Positions 54,392 through 64,000 of a stretch of DNA of 64,000 nt are shown in pieces. Positions within the stretch are counted from its first letter, which is position 1. The number at the start of each line of letters is the position of its first letter. Source of the DNA: Bilabrum cf. latius (lineage: Eukaryota > Bigyra: Bicosoecida > Bigyra > Bicosoecida); the NCBI GenBank assembly GCA_965178125.1, contig OZ237771.1, forward strand, positions 1-64,000. The letters are read 5' to 3'. The notes beneath the pieces were generated by a model. The model searched no databases. It saw only the letters and a program-made list of their open reading frames with translations, and was not told where the DNA came from. The position numbers and the translations under genes are program-made.

Positions 54392-57300
54392 TCAAAGGCC
54401 ACCTCTGAAGAGCGCCACGAGTTCCTCGCTTGACAGCGTCCGGCTGTCTTGCGCTTTGCCTCCCGGTGCAAGCGCAGCATCCGCTACCTTCTATTTCCTT
54501 TCTTGAATCTTCAGCATGGACCCTTCCACGCTGGACGCAGCGATGTACCGCTTCACCGTCACAGTCCTGGGCTGGCCCAGACGGTGGATCCTGTTGACAG
54601 CCTGCTCCTCCACAGCTGCGTTCCACCAGGGGTCAAGCATGATGGCTACACACGCCTCGCTGATGTTTAGCCCTACTCCCCCGGCCTTTGTGCTGATGAG
54701 CATAAGAGGGACGTCCTTTTGTGTCTTGAAGGCGCGCAGCTGGGCAGTCCTCTGGGGGATGGCCATGCTGCCATCCAGCCTGCGGCAGCCAATGCTAGAT
54801 GCACGAATGCCCTTGGCAAGACCGACCTGCAGCTTATCCACCAGGCGCAGTTGTCCGCTGGACATGATCGCGCCGGTGTCAGCAGGCAGTTCTCTTGGTG
54901 CAGCACTCGTCTCCTTTCCTGCCATCATCCCTTCCCTCCCTGTGCCTTTGCCATCCGCACCCTACTGCATGCCCCCCAGCTCATTGCTCTTCAAGAGCAC
55001 GTCGGCAGACAACTTCCCTGCCGCGATGCTCCTGCACCTGCGCATCGCTGCCTCTGCCAAATCGAGCATGTGAGTGAACTGGGAGAACGCGACGAGCTTC
55101 ACTGGCTGAAGCCAGAGCGATAGCCGATCCTGAGGAAGCACGGTATCGAGCTGTCCGGAGCCTGATGCTGATGCTGAAGCCGATGCTGATCCTGAGGTTG
55201 AGTGGCTGATGCTTCTGCTGGCGTCATTTCCATCACGGGCAGCCATGGCTGTGTCACTTGCTCGGGGGCTGCGCTCGATATCACTGCCCTGCCCCTCGCC
55301 ACCGCCAAGGACCGGATAGTCGACCGAAGGCATCAGCCACTCCGGTAGGGCTGCCGCATCATTGGAACCATCCGATCCATCGTCCCCCATATAATCAAAT
55401 GCCGAGCGCCCGGGTACGAAACCACCGGTTGAGTCCATGGCTGCAGGAGCAGCGCCCTCCAGCCCGGTACTATCAGTGTCTGCCTGCTTTTGCTCCCCTC
55501 CCACTACACTACCTTCCATTGCAGGCTGACTTGACCTATCCTCTGGTGGCGCGGCCGAATACGACTCCTCAAGCTGTACGGTTGCGTGGCAATCAGCGCC
55601 TTCTTCTACGAGTTCATTCAACCCGTCCTTGTCGCCATCTCCTGCACCCCCTCTGAAATCAGCAGGCAGGAAATACACCTGGGCCTTCTGCTGGAAAATC
55701 TCCCCCGGAAACCGCTCCGACTTGATGTGTTTCAAATGCTGCGCCACGCTGCCGCACACTCCAGCCTGATTCTGGGCACTCTCATTGCCGTCTGCTTTCA
55801 GCTGTTGGGATCCTGGTGCCAGCCCAAGAGCGGCCATGGCCTCCTACCCTGCCTGCAGCCATGCCTCTCGCGAGACTGCGATACGCTCTTGCTCCTCGCC
55901 CTGCGCATCGAATGACAAGAGCGCCCCTGTTTGCGGCGGTGGCGATGATTTACCTCGTTGAGATGAGGAGCTGCCGCGACCAGAGCCCCCAATCCTGTGT
56001 CTCAGCTTGGGTCTGGTCCTGCCAAGTACGCGACTGCCACGCACGGCAGTCCTCCCCTTACCAGTGCTCTACTGAAAGCCATGCCTTGCAGACCCACCGC
56101 GACTCCCCTTCGTGCCGCCCTTGAATCCAGATCCTAGAGGCATGTTTCGCTGCACAGTAACTACCTCCAGTCCGTCAGAGCTTGTGCTGCCCATTGATTC
56201 GCTGTCCGAACCATCCTGGTCGCCTTCAACTTCGCTCTCATCATCGTCACTCGATGCTAGATCTACCACGCTCCCGTCAGAAGAGCCCCCACTCATTTGC
56301 ACCAAAGAATCTCGGTTCGGTGTCCGAGTCTTGCCGAAGGATCCACTAACGAGACGTTCAGCACCATCGCTCCCGTCCTCAAAGTCGGTATCACTGTCAC
56401 CACTGCTGCCGGCACTATCGCTCGCATCGGCACCGTTTTCATCGCCAGCCCGAGAGCTGCCCCCAGATCTGCCACCGCTCCCCTTTCCGTGCCGATTGCC
56501 CGTCCTAGAGATCGCTCCGGTCTGCTGGCTTGCCGCTGACTGGCTCCTGCTCAGGCGAGAAGAACGCCTCTTGAATCCACCGGTAGATCTCGCTGGACTC
56601 GGCTCGAAACGTTGCGGCGCTTTCCGAACTCGCCCGCCGCTGCGTCTTGCGGCGCTCTCGGGGAGGCTCGGGTCAGGTTTGGGTGCGCTGCTTGTGCCCG
56701 ATGGCGCTATCCCTGCCGTAGGCTCGCTACCATGCATGGTCCTCCGTTTCTTGGTCGGAGAGGGTGTGGATGAGCCGGTTATACCAGCTGACTTGGCGCG
56801 TTGTGGCAACTACAGTCCCCCAGCTGACTGCTCCACTGGTGATTGGACCGGATCCACAGGTGGCCTCTGCCGCACTTGTCCTATGGAAGGTGCTTGGAGA
56901 CTAGAGGCAGAGTCGTTGTCTGCTTCTACTTCTGCTTCTGCTTCTGCCTCTGCGTTTGCATCCAACGAGATTCCTGAAGCAGAGCCATGGGTGCCCTTTG
57001 CTCCGTGTGACGTCGCCGCTCCATCAGCACTGTCACTATCAGATGCTTGCATGATAGCCCGAGCACGTTTGGCCACCCATGATCGGATCATTCCCCTGCT
57101 CTCACACCGGAGATTGTGCTCGTGTGCTGCCCACACGTCAAGGCAGAGTTTCTGCAGCTTGGTTGAGGCGAAGAAAGCTAGCCTGGGCCTCTTCTTGTCG
57201 GCGTGCGCTGCCAGCCCAACGCGAGAGTAAAGGCCATCCTCATCACCGCTCGTACTGCTGCTGCTACCACTGCTGCTGCTGCTGCTCGGCGTACCAGATG

Positions 57301-60300
57301 CCAAGGCACCAGGAGGTTTCTGGGCGCTTTGTTCGGCGGCATCCTCCCCAGCTGGCTCGCTCGATCCCGTGTCTTGGATATCCAGCCCGTCTCGTTCATA
57401 TAGCCCGCTGCCCCCTGCCGCCACCCAGGCCTCGTGCACCAGCCCCGCAAACCTCGAGGTGCTGCCATCCATCTCAATGGGCGCGGTGTGCTGTGGTAGC
57501 ACCACCCGTCTGCACGAGGGACACGCGCTCCTGCCCCTGTGCTTGAGAGCGTGCAGCAAGCAGGCCTGGCAAAACACGTGGGCGCAGGGCGTGATCACCG
57601 GCATGTCGGGGGGCTCCATGCAGATGGGGCACTCGATCGCGTCCAGGCCCTGCTGCTCCAGTGTGACGAGTGAGTCCCACGCGTACGAGGGCAGCTCTGC
57701 CTGCGCCAGGGATCGTAAAGAGGCGCGTGACTCGTCCCGGCTGGCGGCCGCTCCACCAGCGTCACTCGATGATTTGGCAGAGTCCGCTGCAGGGCGCGGA
57801 GGTGAAACGACACCCGCTTCGCCTTTCTTTTGTGCCCGCTGGACCATGATTCGGAGGGCGGCTTGCTGCGCGCTCTCTGATGAATGCATGATGCCGTTGG
57901 CCACAAGGACCCGTTTGAGCAGCTGCTGCATCTGAGCGGGGGGGATCTTCCTCTTGGCGTCTTTCGGAGACTTTCCACCAGCTGCCTGTGTGAGTGCAAG
58001 TGCACCTGCGGATGACGACGACGATGACGGTGCTGCCTCACTGCTATCACCGCCACTTGCATCGGCACCATTGCTTGCAGCGCCAGTCCTGCTGCTGCCC
58101 GCTACCTGTTTCCCCCCAGGGGCCCTCTGCTCCTGCAAAGCGAGGAAAGGATGGTCGCACGCCTGTCGCATCCTAAGCAGTAAGATCAAAATCTCCAAGT
58201 ATCTTTTGTTGAGCGCACCCCCCGCCACGATTCCTTCGAACGTCTGCACTGACCTGCTCTTCAGTTGCTGGTAGAACCTCTGCTCCACCCCGCTCATGCG
58301 GCAGACCGTGGTGATGTTGCGCCTGGGCTGCATGGCCACGATCGGCCTCCCGTCCACGTCCCTCATATCCTTGGTACGCCGCAGCAGGATGGGCCCCAGC
58401 ACCCTCCGGACCGTCGCAATGGACCCGGGGTCCCCCCTTGCGAATGGCTCCGAGACCACGGCCTTCCACCACGACGCGTCGCTCCAGGGCTCGTGGCACA
58501 GGTACTGCAGCAGCGCGTGCACGTCGTCCAGCGTGTTCTAGATCGGAGTTCCCGTGAGGCACCAGCGAAACACGGACCGCACGGCCATGCACGCCTTTGC
58601 ACTGAGTGTTAATCGATTCCGGATGACGTGACCCTCGTCCAGCACCACCCGCCGCCAGCGAACGCCCAGCAGCGCAGCCCCACTCGGGCAGTCGAGGTCT
58701 ACTCCACATGAGTCAGAGCCGGGCCACCGAACGTTCTTCAGCTCTTCCTCCTCCATGCCAGCGCCTGCACCCGAGCTAGAGACACCCGCCCCACCAGACC
58801 CCTTGCCACCATCCTGCAGCCGACCCTCGAGCCAGTCCAGCTGTCGGAGGAACCGTTCCTGATCCGCCTCCCATCGGCTGAACGTACCAGCCCCACCTTT
58901 GGCCACCTTGTTACCACCTTTGGCTCGCCCCCTCCTGACGCTCCTTGAAACAGCGCTGACCTCCGCTCTCTAGGCCACCAGGAACTCTGACACGAGGGTG
59001 CCGTAGGTGGTCACCACCACGTCCACCTGCGGAAGAGTACCTTGAGAGCTTGACTCGCCACCAGCATGACCCGCGGCACTTTGAGCACCTGTCTTCCTTG
59101 ACATGCTGCCTCCCAACACGGCCCCGCCCTCTCGCAGCACGAGTGCCTGCGGCGTGGAGGCCCGCTTGGTGCCGTAGTGCAGCTTCACTCGGAGGAAGCC
59201 CGGGCTGCTGAATCGCTCCATCTCGTCCTTCCACTGCTGCAGCAGAGAGAGGGGAACCACCACGAGAGTGGCGGTCGATGCGTGAAGCGGACTGACCGTG
59301 GGTGTAAATTCACCGGTGGACTTGACGGGCATCGGCGCGTGGATCCGTTCGCCCTGCTGGGCCCGCCTCTCCTTGTCTGCAACTACCAGGCTCAGGATCT
59401 GGATCGTCTTGCCTAGCCCCATCGCATCGCACAGCAGTCCACCCCTGCACTCTCTCGCTCTGTCTGGAGGGTACCGACTCACCCGACGGAGATAAGGGGA
59501 CACGTACAGTGGCTGCGGCTTGAGGGACAGACCGGTGCAGCTGGTGCTGGTACTACTGGAGCTGCTGGTGCTGCTGGTACTGCTCGTCTTCTCCCCTGCG
59601 CCCACTGCGGCTGCCTCTAGTAGCACACATCTTGGCCCAGTCTCGGCACCTGCACCTGCACCATGCCCATGTATCTCCCACAGCTGGTTGTAGCCGCACT
59701 GTGTGGCACCGGGCGGCAGCACCAGCCCCGTGGAGTCCCCGCTATCGTTCTCCATGCCAGATCCTGATGCACCAGACTGCTTCATACCACCTCTGGCGTC
59801 GTCATCTTCCTCCTATTCATCATCATCCTACATAGCAGCCGCACCGGACCCACCGGTGTATCGGTCGCTCACTCCCTTCGTACGCCTCAAGTGACCCCCA
59901 CTTCCGCTCCCCCCTTCTTCCTCCCCAACTGACACAGCCTCTCTTCTCAGCATCCACCCGAGGCCTTGCGCCTGGTATGGCCTAAGTGAAAGGCCTTGCA
60001 CGTGCCTGGGCTGGGGCTCCTGCGGCAGGGCATTCTGCGCCAGCTGCAGGTCGTCCAGCCCCTTGACCTGCTCCTTGCTCTTGCTTGACACCCCGGTTGC
60101 GATGCTGAACTCGGACCCGGCACCGCCCTGGCTTGCCTGCGCTTTGTCTGCACCCATACCATCCATGCCATCCTATTCCTATTCCTCGTTTTGTGCCCGT
60201 TGGGCCTCCGCATCCGCCGCAGCTTCCGCATCCATGGCTTTGGCCTTGAGTTCAGCATCACCTGCTGCATCCCCACTGCTGTCATCGCCACCCTTCTTCT

Positions 60301-62401
60301 TGCTGTTCCTTGCCAGGATGCCGAAGGAGCCCCTGCTCTTCTTCCCCTGGCCACCACTAGATTGGGCATCGCCATCGCCGATGCCTCCCACTGTGTCATC
60401 CGATTTCGGCTCCGGAGGCATCCGACCGTGCAGCCCTGCATAAATCGAGGCAAATACATCGTCCGCCAGTCCAGTCGCTGCGAGCTGAAGCACCTGCTGT
60501 CTGGCTGCTGTCACTGGTGACCCGTGCGATACAGCAGAACCAGCACCGCCTGCGGATGGTGCAGCAGCATTGGATCTATCGACCCCGCCGCCCCCTTTGC
60601 TCTTTGAACATTGGCCCATCCCAGCCCGATTGATCTCCGCGCTGAGTAGATCGTCCGACAGCCGGGAGGTGGCAGCTGCCAGCGCACTTGCCAGTGCACT
60701 CTGCTCCTGGAGCTTGCCCAGCGCACTGGCCTGCAGGAGAGGGAAAGCCTCGGGTGCCAACACCAGCCAGCAGCGTGCCTCTATCCTGCCCTAGAGACGA
60801 GGCACACGCGCCGGCACGTGCTCCACGCGCCCAACCAGACCAAGCAGCCCCACCGCCAGGCCCTCCCCCAGCACCGCCTCCATAGCTCCGGGCAGAACCC
60901 CCATCCTAGAGCCGTGCCTATCTCCCCAGTAGATCTTCACAGGCCCCTTGACCGCTGTGGCGCTCCCTCTCACCCCCTTCGCCCTGCTCTTGCTCTTGCT
61001 CCGTGACCTGCCCCCCCCACCCAGTTTCCCCCTGCCTCTGCCCCTCCCTCTTCCCCTGCCTGTCATCGAGGAGGACGCCCCGCCCTTGCTGTTCCCCAGG
61101 ACAGTCTCCGCCGCGGATGGAGCGCCGGCAGGGCGACCGGAAGTGCGCGGTGCCTCGAGGTTCCGCCGCGCGTACAGCCACGCCAGGTTGCGACCTTCCA
61201 TGGGACCGCAACGGACAGCTTTCATCGCGCCTTGAGGCGCCGCTTTGAACCCGCCCAGTGTCCCCGTCACCACCCTTCGCAATGCGCCGCGGCCCCTCTT
61301 TGCTGCCCCCATTCCACCGAGAGACAGGCTGCCAGTGCCCGACCCCGCCCCTTGTGATTCTGCGTCTTCCGGCCGGATGCAGCCCCAGGGAACAGTGCTG
61401 GGGGGCAATCGCTGGGGCCCAGTCAATTCACTGGTGGATTCGCCAGACGCAAGGTTGTCATCGTCACCATCATCGTCACCAATGACGGGTCCCGCCGCTG
61501 TCGATGCCCTTCCTCCGCCCTCGGTCCAGAACGCAAGGGCCTGCCCCCGTCTCAACGGACATATATCGCCCCTCCACGCGCAGTACTTATTCAACAGGTC
61601 GAGCACAAAGGGCCCTACCAGGCCACTGCCCGGTCGCGGGCTGCCGGGCGCACTGCACTGCAGCACGGCCGCGGGCGGGGCAGAGTGTTCCAGCGGCCTC
61701 CCCACCAGCACCGCCTCGGCGCTGGCCGCCTTGGCGTCTTCCAGGGCCTGTCCACTCGTCACACCAGGAGAAGGTGCAGGTGGTGGTGCTAATGAGCCGC
61801 TGGTGGGCACCACATCCTGTCCCGCACCTGCTGCTGCTGCTGCTGCTGCACCCGCCCCACTGGCAGTGCCCGAGGGCTGCGTGAACGCCCTCATCATGCC
61901 CCTCTACCGCTCGACCGCTCGTTTCCTGCGCTCCCACTTTGCTTGCCACATTAGTGCTGCCTACTGATTTGCAGCGGCTTGTAGCTATGCCTACCTTGCG
62001 ATTGCGTCTGCGTCAGGGGCAACAGGCGGTGTGAGCGGGGCACCATTCGACGCTGTCACGGTGGTGGGCGGCAGCACTGGCAGAGGCTGGGGTTGAGGCT
62101 GCCTGCTTGCCTGAATCAATGGATGGCTTATATCGCGACTAGCCTGCTGCCCAGAGCCGCCAGTCAGCTCTGCTGCTTGTGATTCCTCTGCTGCTTGTGC
62201 GTCCGCAATAGCCGCGGCAATGGATGGGCCTGCTGCCTCATCCTTCGCAACTAACTGGAATCCACGCTCTAGAAGTATCCCACATGCTGCATCCAAGTTC
62301 TTTCCCCCGCGAATTATCGCCAGCCGAATGTCCTGCTGGGACACGTGCTCGCCAAACAAAGACGCCAGTCGATTCGAAAGTCGAGCCATCGTTGACGCCA
62401 T
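54392..62401 (-). CDS. RAD5/HLTF-type SNF2 ATPase with RING finger
   Basis: A single 8,010-nt frame, 2,669 aa, with 16 TAG codons and a TGA stop; no TAA or TGA interrupts it. ATG 62401 starts a UBA-like helix pair (VSQQDIRLAIIRGGKNLDAA). A HIRAN-like region follows (VKIYWGDRHGSRMGVLP to EARCWLVLAPEAF, about 510-560), then SNF2: LLCDAMGLGKTIQILSL (P-loop about 992-999), VVLDEGHVIRN (DEGH about 1255) and WCLTGTPI-TAG-NTLDD (TAG = residue 1288). A RING finger, CPICMEPP to CPSCRR (about 1591-1631), lies between the helicase halves, as in RAD5/HLTF/SHPRH. The second lobe ends MLISTKAGGVGLN (about 2567) and WWNAAVEEQAVNRIHRLGQ. Such proteins remodel stalled forks and poly-ubiquitinate PCNA. Large Ser/Gly/Asp-rich inserts make it over twice the usual length. 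Confidence 0.93.
58538..58540 (-). other. Diagnostic TAG at the SNF2 LTGTPIQN glutamine
   Basis: The codon after CTC ACG GGA ACT CCG ATC-type sequence (LTGTPI) is TAG, followed by AAC ACG CTG GAC GAC (NTLDD). In SNF2 proteins this residue is Gln almost without exception, so the codon is read as Gln. Confidence 0.93.
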
Positions 62402-62613
62402 AGTAAGCGTCAGATGGAGCTAGTATCGCTCAGCCAGAGGTAGACACTATATTGGATGTCTTGTAAATGCTTGATTTGATTCAATACCGCCAAGTATCTC
62501 GTGGATATTTGTACTGGCACTTGCTCTTGCGACCGAGCAAGATTCATCTCACTGTGGTGCACGTGCGCCCACCAACCTACATGGCATCTCCATTGCATAG
62601 AAGCCTTGAGCAA
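62402..62613. other. Intergenic gap between two minus-strand genes
   Basis: 212 bp separate the ATG of the SNF2 gene from the stop of the upstream gene. It presumably holds the SNF2 promoter. No distinct motif recognised. Confidence 0.4.
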
Positions 62614-64000
62614 TCATTTCTCCCTTCCAGACGGCAGCTACATCCGAACACCGCTTGCTGCGGATGGTGGCGGACTGGTGCCGGCGACCACCGCACCTTT
62701 GCTCCCGGGATCGATCCCCACTGGCCTCGGGCTCCACCCCTTGACCTCGCCCTCCCTCGCGGTCCTCTGCCGACCGCTGGCGATCCCACCCGTCACTCCA
62801 ATCACCGCAGCCTTGTCCCCCTGCAGCCCCCCCTCCTGCAGCCCGGCTCCGCTGGCAATGGGAGGCACACGCACACGCTGTCCAGCCACGACCCCCGCGG
62901 CCGCCAGCTCCTCTTGCACGGCCCCCTATTGAATGAAGGCCTAGTCCGTGCGCACCCTATTTGATTTCGAGTCCCTTTGCTCCGCTGCCGGCCTCCATCC
63001 GCCCCTGCCACCTCCAGCAGCGGGCATCGCGGATCGAGGCCTCTGCCGCCGGACTCCCCTACTGCTGCTGCTTCGGCTGCTGTTGTCCGCGCTGCTGATC
63101 GCTTGGCCTACTTGCTTCCTCGATTGCATTGGTTTCTGGGCATACCGGCTCCCAGTCTTGCTCGTCCCACCATCACCCGTCCCCTGTCCCTCCAGTCTTG
63201 CCACAATCGAGGGCTCGGAGAGGGCATCGAGCCCGGCGGGCAGCAAAGGCTGCTTTTGTTCTGAGCGTCGGTGTGACGAGCCATCAATGCCAGAAACCAG
63301 CCCCGCCCCTCCTTCCCTATCCTGCTTCATCTTCATTCTGTCCCTCAGTGTCGCCCTCTCCTTCAGCCCCGGCCTGGGCGGACCGCTGAATGTCCCTCCC
63401 CCCTCGGTGGCTAGCCCCCCCTACAGCAGGTCCTTGCGCGCGGCGACAGCCCGGTTCCGCACGAGGCGGTGCATGGACGCAGTGAGCGGTCGTCGCCGCC
63501 TCTGGTTTGAATTCCGAGTCCCTTTCTGTTCCCCATGACTCGCGCTGCCGCTGCCCTGCCCTCCCTCGCCCAGCGGAGGCAGAGCGCCCGGCACAGCGGC
63601 GCCCCCTCTGCCAGAGAACAAGCCGCCCGATGCACTGTGACCGTGCTTACGCGGCATGGCGCTGTGGGGGCGCGTTCTGAGACCATGCCTATCCGTGGAG
63701 GCCAGCCGGGCTGGGGCCCCTGCTACTGCCCCTGCTCCCGCTCCCGCTCCGCCGCTGCTGGACAGGCCGTATCGCTGGTGATACCCATGCCCTGCCCCAC
63801 CGTGCAACTCACTCGTCGCACCAGTACTCTTCCGCGACCGTGGCATGGCAGAAGCTGGTCGATTCCGCGTTGCGCTACCGTGCAGTGCAGTTGCACTTCT
63901 CGACTGTGCCCTGTCCGACCCCACTCGTAGGCCAACTGCGGCCCTGCCTGCACCACCGTGCGATGCACCCGCACCCCACCCAAAGTGCGCACCACTCGCT
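62614..64000 (-). CDS. Partial gene, disordered protein with RPxSA motifs
   Basis: The frame is open from the window edge to a TGA at 62614-62616, at least 461 codons, with TAGs at 63421, 62941, 62926 and 62638. The 5' part lies outside the window. The protein is low in complexity, rich in Ser/Gly/Arg, with repeated RPASAMPRS, RPHSAMPRK and RPRSAMPAA motifs and SNQRRRRPLTAS. A short charged helix, LKERATLRDRMKMKQDR, lies in the middle, and the C-terminus has VPPIASGAG and VIGVTGGIASG. RPxSA motifs are frequent in flagellar and microtubule-associated proteins, but no domain is recognisable, so the function is open. Confidence 0.6.

Noticed and set aside
58538-58540. TAG = leucine (as reported for some protists)
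   Set aside because: The SNF2 motif position is Gln almost without exception, and CAG pairs with TAG in two internal or inter-copy comparisons.
2848-62401. Genes as pseudogenes riddled with stops
   Set aside because: Only TAG interrupts the conserved genes. The frames stay intact for up to 8 kb, and real gene ends use TGA or TAA.

Overview
The window is the end of a nuclear chromosome from a GC-rich eukaryotic microbe. It opens with about 1 kb of CCCTAA telomere repeat, followed by short subtelomeric repeats, a belt of nested and broken mobile elements (about 9 to 26 kb), and then a gene-dense arm. Spliceosomal introns with GT..AG ends are visible (four are placed here), and the genes include an ER J-protein, an ArfGAP, a RAD5-type SNF2 protein and a CWF19-type protein. 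Tandem p25-alpha (TPPP-like) domains hint at a flagellated protist. The vertebrate-type telomere repeat argues against a ciliate. I cannot name the lineage from this sequence alone.

The central observation is the genetic code. Almost every gene is cut into same-frame pieces by TAG codons. Read with the standard code it looks like a graveyard, but read with TAG as a sense codon it gives long intact proteins. TAG sits at the near-invariant Gln of the SNF2 motif LTGTPIQN (58538-58540). It faces CAG in an internal repeat of the p25-alpha gene, faces CAG between two copies of a retroelement, and falls in an ankyrin DGQTP motif and in TPR positions where Gln fits. All fourteen gene ends that I can place are TGA (13) or TAA (1), never TAG. 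The window therefore appears to use TAG = Gln with TGA and TAA as stops, the same assignment as NCBI table 15. The retroelements use this code too.

Layout. 1-2213: telomere, a duplicated subtelomeric unit, interstitial telomere repeats and a 54-bp minisatellite. 2848-8252 (-): a secreted protein with a tail-collar domain, and a CWF19/CwfJ-like protein. 8253-20201: retroelement fragments around one long RT gene with an R2-type endonuclease (10455-13742). Two 5'-truncated copies lie in tandem at one palindromic target, and each is interrupted by a hAT element with an 8-bp target duplication. 20202-23099: a coiled-coil, P-loop NTPase and REase protein of Crinkler/RHS type. 23392-26035: an FtsX-like permease relic and more retroelement debris. 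26102-30028: DNAJC3-like and tandem p25-alpha genes. 30029-31857: an AT-rich gap. 31858-43942: ArfGAP, two uncharacterised proteins, an ankyrin/PH/IQ/WW protein and a PINK1-like kinase. 44759-54029: a very large type I membrane protein with TSP1 and EGF modules. 54392-62401 (-): a 2,669-aa RAD5-like SNF2/RING protein. 62614-64000 (-): a partial gene with RPxSA motifs.

The genes do not form operons. The telomere-proximal third is a typical accessory subtelomere, and the rest is an ordinary housekeeping and cytoskeletal arm.
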